Shown: in pieces, positions 23,506 through 31,687 of the stretch
Position numbering within the stretch: position 1 is the first letter of the stretch
Layout: each line of letters starts with the position of its first letter
NCBI RefSeq assembly: GCF_900637055.1
Contig: NZ_LR134338.1
Coordinates: 4,863,001-4,927,000, forward strand
Reading direction: 5' to 3'
Length of the DNA stretch: 64,000 bases
Origin: Brevibacillus brevis
GTDB taxonomy: Bacteria > Bacillota > Bacilli > Brevibacillales > Brevibacillaceae
The notes under the pieces: generated by a model
Databases searched by the model: none
Told to the model about the DNA's origin: nothing
What the model saw: the letters and a program-made list of their open reading frames with translations, nothing else
Translations under genes and position numbers: made by a program

Positions 23506-24870
23506 GACTCTCCATCTCCCCCATCGGAAACGTAATGAGAAAGCTGGCCCCTTCTCCGCGTGCCGAATGGCAAACCAGCTCGCCTCCCCCTTTATTAACC
23601 AACTGATGCACCAGGTGCAGACCAAGTCCACGGTGCACACGTTCTTTCGTAGAAAATCCCCGTTCCAGCATGTGTAGACGCGTCTCTTCGTCCATGCCGA
23701 TTCCGTTGTCCTCCACCAGAATGGAGCAAATCTCTTCGTCTTGTTCGATACTGATCATGATCTCCTTATCTTCGCGTTCGATTCGCTCCAGTGAATCAAA
23801 GGCATTCTCGATCAGATTTCCCAAAATGAGCACGAAATTATGATGATCCATGTACGGCGGAAAACGTTCCAGATGACTCCTGCGATCAATGACAACACGG
23901 ATGCCTAGCTCTCTTCCTCGACTTACTTTGCCAATCAAGAGCCCAGATAAATTCTCATCCATGATCCGCGTTGTTAAAAAGGAGGTGAGTTCCTCCTGCT
24001 GCTCGTTGACCTCGAACAAATACGCGAGTGCCTTTTCATGTTGATGGAGCTGGAGCAAGCCTGCGATGGTATGCAAATGATTCATGTGCTCGTGATTTTG
24101 TACCCGCAGTGCACCGACGAATTCTTTTACGCCCGTCAGCTCCTCCGCCATTCTCGCCACTTCTGTTCTGTCCTGAAAAATGGCAATTGCGCCGACGATC
24201 TTTTCCTCGACCTTGATCAGAAAACGGTTAGACCAGAGCAGCGTATTGCCGACGTGAATTTCCGTGTTGGTAAAATTCTGGCGAAGCTCCAGCACTTCTG
24301 GTAATCTGGTGTCGTGCAGGACAGACCGTATGTACTTGCCCAGCACCTCTCCTTCTATGCCAAAAATTTGCTTCGCCCTGTCGTTAAAGATTGTGATTCG
24401 TTCCCGATTGTCGATGGCGATGACCCCCTCATGCATGGCATGGAAGGTTGCGGTTCTCTCTACCAGGATTCGCGCGATTTCGTCCGGCTCCAGGTCGAGC
24501 ATCTGCTTTTTCATGTGACGGGCCAACTGATAGGAGCCCCACACCCCGAACAATAAGGAGAAGAAAAAGGTCAGCGCGATATTGTTTCGCTCGGTGTACA
24601 AGATCCCCCATACATCAGGCATGACACGTCCGACCAAGACAACACCCACCTGCTGATGCTGGTCATCCATGATCGGCACGTAGGCCCGCAGAGCCGTTGT
24701 CCCAGTTGGGTTTCCGTAATCCGAATAATCCCTCCGGCCATGATCAAGTTTCCGATAATCAAGGAAAAAAGAACGATTCCGACGGAGAGCAGCATAATCT
24801 TCCATTTGATTGTTAATCGTTCGAACAGGCTCGTTCTTTCCTTTCTATTGGGTTTGCAACTCAAATTCAT
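23492..24870 (-). pseudogene. CitA/DctS-type sensor kinase gene with deleted sensor domain and frameshift
   Basis: The first frame, from the ATG at 24870, encodes the N-terminal helix and the start of the extracellular sensor (KIMLLSVGIVLFSLIIGNLI, then IRITETQLGQR). In CitA/DctS kinases about 100 residues of PAS-like sensor follow. Here the next recognisable part, TALRAYVPIMDDQHQQVGVV, begins at once, in another reading frame. After that the kinase is complete: the second helix (IALTFFFSLLFGVWGSYQL), a PAS domain, the His box (VQNHEHMNHLHTIAGLLQL), and N and G boxes (LIENAFDSL, DNGIGM, GLGLHLV). A deletion with frame change near 24690 removed most of the sensor. An internal start could still yield a sensor-less kinase, but no ribosome site is visible for it. 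Confidence 0.75.
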
Positions 24871-24893
24871 TCAACGTAAGCAGGTGTTTGAAA

Positions 24894-25943
24894 ATGAAAT
24901 CGTTGGTAACCAGTACATTCATTGTCCTGCTCGGACTTGTGAGCGCTGTCATTATAGGCTTCGGATCGGATCTCCTGATGGAAAACAAAGGATACGACGA
25001 AGAACAGGTAGGGCTGTCCAATCAAATTATCATCAAGTTCAGCCACGTGATCGCGGAAAACACGCCAAAGGGTCTGACTATCGAACGCTTTTCCCAGCTA
25101 GTGAAGGAAAAGACAAACGGACGTGTAGAGGTACAGGTCTTTCCCAACAGTATCCTTCACACCGAGAAAACCGAGATGACTGCCTTGCAAAACGGCGAGA
25201 TCCAGATGATCGCCCCTGCATTCTCCTATCTGTCAAACACGATTCCCGAGTGGGCTGTCCTTGATCTGCCTTATCTGTTTCGATCGCAAGAGGACGTCGA
25301 AACCGTATTCAATGGGGAAATCGGCCAAATACTATTTGATAAGCTAGAAGATTCCGACATGAAAGGACTGGCCTTCTGGGCAAGCGGCTTTAAGCAAGTG
25401 ACAGCCAATCGCCCGTTGATCATGCCTTCCGATTTTGTCGGCCAACGTTTGCGCATCATACCAGGCAACGTGATCGAAGCTCAGTTTCGCACACTCCAGG
25501 CAATTCCTGTAGGCTCTTCCTTCAATGAATTATACAGCATGCTGGCTGCCGGAAAAGTAGACGGCGAAGAAAATACCATCTCCAATGTGTACACCAAACG
25601 GCTCTACCAAGTACAAAAGCACATGACGATCAGCAATCACAGCTATCTGGGCTACGCCGTCGTGATTAATAAAACGTTTTGGAACAGTCTCCCCGCCGAT
25701 ATTCAGCAGGCCATATCAGAAGCCATGCAGGAAGCGACAGCTTACAATAATCAATTGGCTGTTTCGATGAATGACAAACAGCTGCGCTTGCTCCAAGAAA
25801 ATGGGGGGATGCACATCCACATGCAGACAGCAGAAGAACGTGCCGCCTGGATCGAAGCGTTGCAGCCAGTCTACGATCAATTCGCTCCGAGTATCGGTGA
25901 ACCATTGATGGTAAAAATCAGAGAGCTCCACCAACGCCGGTGA
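24894..25943 (+). CDS. TRAP-type dicarboxylate-binding protein (DctP/DctB-like)
   Basis: A 349-residue exported protein whose first 30 residues form an uncleaved or cleaved signal anchor (LVTSTFIVLLGLVSAVIIGF). It is a DctP-fold solute-binding protein: IIIKFSHVIAENTPKGLTIE, VEVQVFPNSILHTEKTEM, LPYLFRSQEDV, the binding-site Arg region GQRLRIIPGN, and VDGEENTISNVYTKRLYQ. No TRAP membrane subunits are encoded nearby. It starts 23 bases from the divergent DctS-like kinase. In B. subtilis DctB is such a lone binding protein that acts as co-sensor for DctS/DctR; I infer the same role here. A hairpin (25921-25948) covers the convergent stop. Confidence 0.9.
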   Translation: MKSLVTSTFIVLLGLVSAVIIGFGSDLLMENKGYDEEQVGLSNQIIIKFSHVIAENTPKGLTIERFSQLVKEKTNGRVEVQVFPNSILHTEKTEMTALQNGEIQMIAPAFSYLSNTIPEWAVLDLPYLFRSQEDVETVFNGEIGQILFDKLEDSDMKGLAFWASGFKQVTANRPLIMPSDFVGQRLRIIPGNVIEAQFRTLQAIPVGSSFNELYSMLAAGKVDGEENTISNVYTKRLYQVQKHMTISNHSYLGYAVVINKTFWNSLPADIQQAISEAMQEATAYNNQLAVSMNDKQLRLLQENGGMHIHMQTAEERAAWIEALQPVYDQFAPSIGEPLMVKIRELHQRR

Positions 25944-25948
25944 AGCTC

Positions 25949-27388
25949 TCACGCAATCTCCTCGCTCTGCTCCTTGCGCATGGGCAAAATCAGCGTAAAA
26001 ACCGATCCCTCTGACGTGCTTTTTGCGAGGAGGAGATCTCCGCCGAGTGCCTTCGCCATCATGCGGGAATAGGACAGCCCCAAACCGAGTCCACGAACTT
26101 TGTCTTTTTTATTGCTTCCCCGAAAGAAACGCTCGAACACAAGTGGCTGTTCCTTTGCAGGTATTCCTGGCCCATCGTCTTTGACATCGATTCGTAAATC
26201 GGTATCCGTTTTGTAGAGAGTGAGCGCTATGTTCCCAGCCTCACCGACAGCCTGTTTCGCGTTGTTCAAAAGATTAATCAAGATTTGCTGGACACGGCCC
26301 GGATCGACATAGATCATCGTCTGCTGTTCCAGAACCCCCACGGTAAATGTGACGTGACCGAGGTCGTGGACAATCTGCCATTGTGAGGCGATCTCGCGGA
26401 TCAGCTTGTTCACGTTTTGCTCTTCCTGACAAACCGTGATCGCTCCTACGGCAAATGAATTGAAGTCTAGCAAATCCTCTACCATTTTTTGCAGACGCTT
26501 CGTTTCCTTCAGGCAGATTTCCAAAAACTCCTTCTGCTCCTCACCGGAAACCACCTCGTCGTTAATTGCCTGGATCAATCCGCTAATAGACGTAACGGGG
26601 GTTTTCAGCTCGTGTGTCACCCCAGCCAAAAGCTCTGTTCGCATGCTTTCCAACTGCCGAAGACGGTCGGCCATTTCCGCAAACGTATGCACCAGCTCGT
26701 GAATTTCCTTTTCCTTGATCGTTTTATTGATCAAGACGTCGTAGTTTCCTTCTACGATCTGTCGTGCGGACATCACCACATTTTGAATCGGCTCAGACAG
26801 CTTCCGCGCATGAAAATAAATAACCGCCCAGCCAAGCACACCCAAGCTGCCCAGCATAATGACCAAATATTGGATTTCCTCTTTGCCTACCTTGATATCC
26901 GTTTCTGGGAAAAGCAAGATCACCTTGCCAATGACTTGATCATTGTATTCCAAATTTTTCCTCACCACATACAGTGTCTCACCTGACGGGTGCCTCACTT
27001 TATCCCACATATTCGCCTGCTCCAACAACTCAGGCGCTGCCTGCTGCAAGGGAGTTGGAAGCTTGGTTGGCCGACTGTAAACGACCTCTCCTTTTACATC
27101 TTCAATGAACAAGATCAGGTTGCGATCAACACCCATAAACTTGCGCCGATTATCCAATACCTGATGAAGTTTTTCCCCCACCAAAATATTTCCAACATCA
27201 TCGACGACTCGATCAGCCACTTCCTCTGCAAACAGTCGCGTGACCTCAACCTGCTTTTCAATCGCAGCGTACTTGATCCAATAAGCAGAGACTGCTCCAA
27301 TGATGAGCAACCCGATCACGAGGGTGAGCAGATAACGTGTGGTCCAATAACGCAGCAGCGATACGGGCTCATTATTTTTTATAAACAC
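25949..27388 (-). CDS. OmpR-class sensor histidine kinase
   Basis: About 479 residues if started at the GTG 27388, which overlaps the upstream regulator gene by 17 bases; a start as far up as 27433 is possible. Domains: first membrane helix (YLLTLVIGLLIIGAVSAYWI), an extracellular sensor of about 140 residues, second helix, HAMP (RKLSEPIQNVVMSARQIVEG), His box (LLAGVTHELKTPVTSISGLI), and ATPase with NLLNNAKQAV, DDGPGIP and GLGLGLSYS. The extracellular part contains FIEDVKGEVVYSRP and VLLFPETD, a PAS-like or Cache-like sensor. The partner is the OmpR-type regulator directly upstream. The signal is unknown. Confidence 0.9.
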   Translation of the reverse strand: MFIKNNEPVSLLRYWTTRYLLTLVIGLLIIGAVSAYWIKYAAIEKQVEVTRLFAEEVADRVVDDVGNILVGEKLHQVLDNRRKFMGVDRNLILFIEDVKGEVVYSRPTKLPTPLQQAAPELLEQANMWDKVRHPSGETLYVVRKNLEYNDQVIGKVILLFPETDIKVGKEEIQYLVIMLGSLGVLGWAVIYFHARKLSEPIQNVVMSARQIVEGNYDVLINKTIKEKEIHELVHTFAEMADRLRQLESMRTELLAGVTHELKTPVTSISGLIQAINDEVVSGEEQKEFLEICLKETKRLQKMVEDLLDFNSFAVGAITVCQEEQNVNKLIREIASQWQIVHDLGHVTFTVGVLEQQTMIYVDPGRVQQILINLLNNAKQAVGEAGNIALTLYKTDTDLRIDVKDDGPGIPAKEQPLVFERFFRGSNKKDKVRGLGLGLSYSRMMAKALGGDLLLAKSTSEGSVFTLILPMRKEQSEEIA

Positions 27389-28058
27389 AGAATTGATACC
27401 CAACCCCTCTTTGCGTCTTGATCTCGCCCTCATGAACCGGCCAATTCTCCAAAGTCTTTCTGACCCGCTTGATCGCCAAGTCTACGGCACGGTCACTCCC
27501 CCCGTAGTCCATTCCCCATACTTGTTCAATCAACTGCTCACGGGTAAAAGTCTGATTCGGATTTTGTGCCAGAAAAAGCAGCAAGGACAGATCGCGCGGG
27601 TGAAACGTCAGTTCGAGACCGTGCAGCGTCACGTGGTGGGACTGAAAGTTTATTTTCAAGCTTCCGAATAGTCGGGTTTCCTGATCTTTCACCAAAATAA
27701 CAGAACGTCGCAGTACCGCATTGACCCTCGCAACTACTTCGTCCGCGACAAAAGGCTTCGTTATGTAGTCATCTGCTCCTTGATTGAGTCCCTTGAGCTT
27801 TTGGTCTGTCTGCCCGAGCGCTGTCATGATAATGACAGGACAGGAGCTCTTTTCACGAATGTACTGGAGAATCTCCCAGCCATTGCGTTCAGGGAGCATG
27901 ACATCCAATAGAACCAAATCCGGCTTTTTCTCATCAAAAAGCTGCATGGCCTCGATCCCGTCATTCGCTTGCCAGACCTCATACCCTGCCTTTTGCAAGT
28001 AAGCCTTCAGCACGCGCGATATCACCAGTTCATCTTCTACCAACAAAATGCTTTTCAT
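27372..28058 (-). CDS. OmpR/PhoB-class response regulator
   Basis: A 228-residue regulator. Receiver residues: Glu9/Asp10 in ILLVEDELVI, phospho-acceptor Asp in LVLLDVMLP near 52, and Lys in DDYITKPF near 102. The C-terminal winged helix (LTFHPRDLSLLLFLAQNPNQ, then EQLIEQVWG, AVDLAIKRVRKTLE, TQRGVGYQF) binds direct repeats in target promoters. It is first in the operon with its kinase. The 212 bases upstream are AT-rich and contain the terminator of the neighbouring gene. Confidence 0.95.
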   Translation of the reverse strand: MKSILLVEDELVISRVLKAYLQKAGYEVWQANDGIEAMQLFDEKKPDLVLLDVMLPERNGWEILQYIREKSSCPVIIMTALGQTDQKLKGLNQGADDYITKPFVADEVVARVNAVLRRSVILVKDQETRLFGSLKINFQSHHVTLHGLELTFHPRDLSLLLFLAQNPNQTFTREQLIEQVWGMDYGGSDRAVDLAIKRVRKTLENWPVHEGEIKTQRGVGYQFCVYKK

Positions 28059-28198
28059 ATCTTCCCTACCTGATTTACAGACATATAATCATTCCTATTC
28101 GCGAATTCTCGCATGGTTCCCTCTATACTCTACGTACTTCTATTCTATCAGTTTACAGCCTTGTATTAAAATTTGCCTTTGATGTTTTTGGAAAATAG

Positions 28199-28241
28199 GA
28201 AAAAAGCCTTGCATCCCATGTAAAGGAGCAAGGCTTTTTTT
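28199..28241. terminator. Bidirectional terminator
   Basis: AAAAAGCCTTGC and GCAAGGCTTTTT form a 12-bp stem across a 15-base loop, with A and T runs on both sides. It serves the acidic secreted protein gene on the minus strand. Confidence 0.85.
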
Positions 28242-28270
28242 GTGAGAAACGTCCCCACTTTGAGTGGTAT

Positions 28271-29017
28271 TTAGTTGATAACGCTACCGTCGAAAGTGAT
28301 TTCTTCATCGCTAGCATCCGCGGAGAAATCCCACAGCTCATCGTCGTCATCGCTGCTGTCTACGATTTCACCTTCAATGTCAGCGTCTTCGAACTCATCC
28401 CAAATATCTTCTACTACTTTTTCAACGAGATCCTCGAAATCGGAATCATCCATAGCGTCGTACTCGTCTTCAAATTCATCCTTGTCGACCGCGATTTCTA
28501 CATCGATATCATCTTCGTCGCCACTCAGCGTGAACTTCCACTCGATATCTTCGTAGTCATCGTAATCGCTGTCCAGTTGATCTTCCAGGTCGTCCAGATC
28601 ATCTTGGACATCATCGTCATCATCTCTGCTGCTCTTGCTGTTTTTCAAATCAGTAATCTGTTTGTTCAGGCTGTCAATTGTTCCTTGCAAGGTTCTGATT
28701 TGAGCATCACGTGCAGCCAACTCTGATGCGTGCTGGGAGTTCGGCTTGTCTTTTACCGTAATGGTGTACTTCGTGCCATCCCATGCTACATCCTTGCTGA
28801 ACACGTCCGCCATCATACGCAGCGGGATGTACGTGGTTCCGTTTACGATAAATGGTTCGATTGTAGTTGGAACAGCTGCGCCGTTATAAATTACTTTAAT
28901 GTTGTTGTACTTAGCTTGCAGATTCTTCGTTCCAGTCGCTGCTTGAGAGCTCGTCGGAATAAGTGTGGTAGTCAGAATCAACGCTGAGGCAATCGCCAGA
29001 TATTGCTTCTTGAACAT
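28271..29017 (-). CDS. Secreted protein with copper-amine-oxidase N-terminal (stalk) domain and acidic tail
   Basis: A 248-residue exported protein. The ATG at 29017 follows AATGGAGGATTTTCT. A signal peptide covers residues 1-27 (YLAIASALILTTTLIP, ending SQAA). Residues 35-90 are the stalk domain common in Paenibacillaceae surface proteins (IKVIYNGAAVPTTIEPFIVN, then TTYIPLRMMADVF). A short coiled coil follows (ELAARDAQIRTLQGTIDSLN). The remaining 120 residues are extremely rich in Asp and Glu, interrupted by a beta segment (DIEWKFTLSGDEDDIDVEI). The acidic part suggests calcium or other cation binding at the cell wall. No enzyme motif is present. Confidence 0.85.
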   Translation of the reverse strand: MFKKQYLAIASALILTTTLIPTSSQAATGTKNLQAKYNNIKVIYNGAAVPTTIEPFIVNGTTYIPLRMMADVFSKDVAWDGTKYTITVKDKPNSQHASELAARDAQIRTLQGTIDSLNKQITDLKNSKSSRDDDDDVQDDLDDLEDQLDSDYDDYEDIEWKFTLSGDEDDIDVEIAVDKDEFEDEYDAMDDSDFEDLVEKVVEDIWDEFEDADIEGEIVDSSDDDDELWDFSADASDEEITFDGSVIN

Positions 29018-29227
29018 AGAAAATCCTCCATTCTCCCGGTTGTCTATTTCTTTCGTGTCACTATGTACATTTCTTACTTTACCTATCGTTCGTGTCGAGA
29101 GTATGTCAATAATTGATTTTTTCCTTTCCAATTTGAGGGGATTTCTATGACCAAAAGGACCAAAACAACCAATATGACCGTATCATTTTCAATTTTTTAC
29201 ACAATTTATACAATGCGAAAGAGAAGG

Positions 29228-29241
29228 ATAAAGCGCTTTCA
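29228..29241 (+). promoter_or_regulatory. Candidate CcpA cre site ahead of the dicarboxylate symporter gene
   Basis: ATAAAGCGCTTTCA matches the palindromic cre ideal TGAAAGCGCTTTCA at 12 of 14 positions. It lies about 8 bases before the ribosome site, where CcpA binding would block transcription. Confidence 0.55.
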
Positions 29242-29265
29242 AAACATGAAGGAGGAGTGGATTCG

Positions 29266-30558
29266 ATGCGGATCAACTTTAAAAATCTGACCGTACAGGT
29301 CGTTATTGCCATTATTCTCGGTATCCTAGTTGGTCATTTTGCACCCAAATTTGGCGCAGAGCTGAAGGTGTTGGCCGATATTTTTGTCAAACTGATCAAA
29401 ATGGTCATTCCACCGATTGTCTTCTTCACCGTAGTGAATGGAATCGCCAGTATGGGAGACATGAAAAAGGTCGGTAAGATCGGCGGCAAAGCGCTGCTCT
29501 ATTTTGAAATCGTTACCACAATCGCATTGGCAATCGGACTGCTCGTGGTCAACCTGATCAAGCCTGGGGTAGGCTTTGACAAAACGGGACTGACCAGTGG
29601 GGACGTCTCCAAGTACACGGAGGCTGCTGCTTCGAGTAACAACGGTTTTATTGATTTTATTACGGGGATCATTCCGGAAAATGTCGTCGGGGCGATGGCA
29701 AAAGGCGAGCTGTTGCCTATTCTGTTCTTCGCTGTCCTGTTTGGTCTCTCACTCGCTGCCATGGGGCAAGCGTCTCAGCCTGTCATCAAGCTGTTTGACA
29801 AGCTGGCACACGGATTTTTTGGTGTCGTCAACATGATCATGAAGGTTTCTCCATTGGCTGCATTTGGCGCGATGGCGTACACGATTGGCAAATTCGGCAT
29901 TGGCTCGCTGACCAGACTGGGCCTTTTGATGACAGCTGTCTACATCACGATGTTTTTGTTCATTATTCTCATACTGGGCGGGATCGCGCGCTACTACAAA
30001 TTCAATATCTTCTCGTTTATCAAATACATTCGGGAGGAAATCCTGCTCGTGCTCGGGACCTCCTCCTCAGAGTCTGCTCTTCCGAGAATGATGGATCGGC
30101 TGGAGAAGTACGGCTGCTCCAAATCCGTTGTCGGTCTGGTCGTACCGACGGGCTACTCGTTTAACCTGGATGGCACCTCCATCTATTTATCTATGGCTGC
30201 CATTTTTATCGCCCAGGCATATGGCATCGAGCTCAGCTTCTGGGAACAGGTCACCCTTTTAGGAATCCTGATGATTACGTCAAAAGGGGCTGCTGGTGTC
30301 ACAGGTTCCGGTTTCATTACACTCGCCGCTACCTTGGCAGCCTTCCCTGTCATCCCGGTCGAAGGCATCGCACTGCTCCTTGGCGTTGACCGTTTCATGT
30401 CTGAAGCGCGCGCCATCACGAATCTGATTGGAAATGGCGTAGCTGCCGTGGTTATAGCCAAGCATGAAAATGAGTTCCATCCGGGACGTGTCGAGCAAAC
30501 AGATGAAACCGCCATCGAGTCGGACAACGAGTCAGAAGCAAAACCGATCATGGCCTAG
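29266..30558 (+). CDS. Dicarboxylate/amino acid:cation symporter (DAACS family, DctA/GltP-like)
   Basis: About 430 residues from the ATG at 29266, placed 8 bases behind AAGGAGGAG. Typical DAACS features: VVIAIILGILVGHFAP, LIKMVIPPIVFFTVVNGIAS, the serine-rich hairpin LGTSSSESALPRMM near 265, the substrate/cation motif GYSFNLDGTSIYLSM near 300, and GVDRFMSEARAITNLIGN near 370. The Arg-containing EAR(A)ITN region suits C4-dicarboxylates (DctA) as well as glutamate. In B. subtilis the DAACS carrier DctP is activated by DctSR and repressed by CcpA; the cre-like site fits that model. It has its own terminator. Confidence 0.93.
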   Translation: MRINFKNLTVQVVIAIILGILVGHFAPKFGAELKVLADIFVKLIKMVIPPIVFFTVVNGIASMGDMKKVGKIGGKALLYFEIVTTIALAIGLLVVNLIKPGVGFDKTGLTSGDVSKYTEAAASSNNGFIDFITGIIPENVVGAMAKGELLPILFFAVLFGLSLAAMGQASQPVIKLFDKLAHGFFGVVNMIMKVSPLAAFGAMAYTIGKFGIGSLTRLGLLMTAVYITMFLFIILILGGIARYYKFNIFSFIKYIREEILLVLGTSSSESALPRMMDRLEKYGCSKSVVGLVVPTGYSFNLDGTSIYLSMAAIFIAQAYGIELSFWEQVTLLGILMITSKGAAGVTGSGFITLAATLAAFPVIPVEGIALLLGVDRFMSEARAITNLIGNGVAAVVIAKHENEFHPGRVEQTDETAIESDNESEAKPIMA

Positions 30559-30565
30559 TCCCTAT

Positions 30566-30606
30566 AAAAAAGAGGTTCTCCTATTGAGAGAGAACCTCTT
30601 TTTTCT
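30566..30606. terminator. Bidirectional terminator
   Basis: AAGAGGTTCTC and GAGAACCTCTT form a perfect 11-bp stem with A6 and T6 flanks, serving both converging genes. Confidence 0.92.
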
Positions 30607-30861
30607 TTAGTCATTTGGCCATGTCTTGCGTAGCTCAACCTCAAATTGGCGCAGATGATTAATTCGCTTCTGTGCTGCCTGATACTCCTCCTGCCAGCCC
30701 TCTTTCTCGCGCTCTTTGATCAGCTCCGCCTTTTTCTCCAGCTCCCTTACCTCATTGCGCAATGCGATCACGATGTCCAATAGCTCATCCATATCCATGG
30801 ACCGCATGTCTTGAATAAAGATCCATTCCGCTTCTGTTAATCGATACTGTTTGTTCGCCAT
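30607..30861 (-). CDS. Small coiled-coil protein
   Basis: An 84-residue protein with an AAGGATGATG site ahead of the ATG. Two helices: QYRLTEAEWIFIQDMRSMDM, then a heptad-patterned coil (ALRNEVRELEKKAELIKERE and onward) ending TWPND. It is highly charged and cytosolic. No family was recognised. It sits between a shared terminator and the potassium-transport operon on the other strand. Confidence 0.65.
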   Translation of the reverse strand: MANKQYRLTEAEWIFIQDMRSMDMDELLDIVIALRNEVRELEKKAELIKEREKEGWQEEYQAAQKRINHLRQFEVELRKTWPND

Positions 30862-30993
30862 GTTTCATCATCCTTAAAATAACCTCTATCGAAGCCCACT
30901 CATGGAGGAGCGACCTCATTTTAGAGGAAAGTTAATATGCCTATATGTTTATAAGTGTGTCATTTTTTAATAAAAATGTTTCATTTTAAAGAA

Positions 30994-31017
30994 AAATGAC
31001 GTCATTTCGTGTATAAT
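30994..31017 (+). promoter_or_regulatory. Promoter with overlapping 14-bp palindrome ahead of khtT
   Basis: A perfect palindrome AAATGACGTCATTT at 30994-31007 abuts a consensus -10 TATAAT at 31012-31017. The -35 region is weak, so an activator or a repressor at the palindrome is plausible. The 170-base leader to khtT contains AATAATCC/GGATTATT (about 31043-31070), a small hairpin. Nothing else was seen in the 326-base gap 30862-31187. Confidence 0.5.
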
Positions 31018-31187
31018 AGTGGATATAGGTATGAATGTCGACAATAATCCGCACACAGGGGGGATTATTACTAAAATATCACCGGAATGGATATAATTCC
31101 AAATAATTATTGACGACTTGTTGCTCACTGGGAAAAAAGAGAGCTATCTATGCCAATACAGTGTTTTTTCGCGAAGGAGGATCTTAC

Positions 31188-31685
31188 ATGTTCTCTATTA
31201 GAGAATCCGATTTGCCAGGAATCGGCAGGAAGTACCAGGTCGAAACCAGAAGTGGCGACAAGCTGGTTATTGTCATTCACGATGACGGTCGCCGGGAAAT
31301 GTATCACTTTGACCGTGATGATATGGACGAAACAATCTCCATGGTTACCCTTGACGACGATGAGGCGAGACAAATTGCTGCCATCGTAGGCGGCTTGACG
31401 TACAAACCATCTGCACTGGAAACAGTCGAGGTTGCGTTAGACAAACTCATGATTGAATGGTACAAGATTGAATCGAACGCTCCTGCCATCGGCAAGACGA
31501 TTGGGGAACTCAACATTCGTCAAGAAACAGGCGCTACCATCATCGCTGTTATTGAAAAAGACCATAAACAAACGATTAATCCCGGCCCCGAGTATGTCCT
31601 TTGTACAGGATCTACGTTGGTCGTTGCAGGTGAACGGAAGCAGGTGAAGGCTCTCAAGACTATTCTCAGCAACGGAGGTGAGTGA
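31188..31685 (+). CDS. khtT: KhtT-like regulatory subunit of a K+/H+ antiporter
   Basis: A 165-residue cytosolic protein. The ATG at 31188 has GCGAAGGAGG upstream. It begins IRESDLPGIGRKYQVETRSG, as KhtT does, and its C-terminal half is an RCK_C/TrkA-C domain (WYKIESNAPAIGKTIGEL, then INPGPEYVLCTGSTLVVAGE). In B. subtilis KhtT holds the antiporter KhtU in check and responds to c-di-AMP and pH. The gene overlaps or touches khtU, so the two are co-translated. Confidence 0.92.
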   Translation: MFSIRESDLPGIGRKYQVETRSGDKLVIVIHDDGRREMYHFDRDDMDETISMVTLDDDEARQIAAIVGGLTYKPSALETVEVALDKLMIEWYKIESNAPAIGKTIGELNIRQETGATIIAVIEKDHKQTINPGPEYVLCTGSTLVVAGERKQVKALKTILSNGGE

Positions 31686-31687
31686 TA

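Noticed and set aside
24571..24870. Stand-alone small membrane protein at the head of the DctS-like kinase
   Set aside because: Its first 55 residues match the N-terminus of CitA/DctS kinases and the rest is out-of-frame readthrough of the kinase gene, so it is part of the damaged gene.
21341..24900. A -24/-12 promoter for the sigma-54 activator
   Set aside because: I looked upstream of the adjacent genes and found no convincing GG-N10-GC element with the expected context.
28275..28556. Serine-rich plus-strand frame
   Set aside because: It is antisense to the Asp/Glu-rich tail of the stalk-domain protein, which explains the Ser runs.
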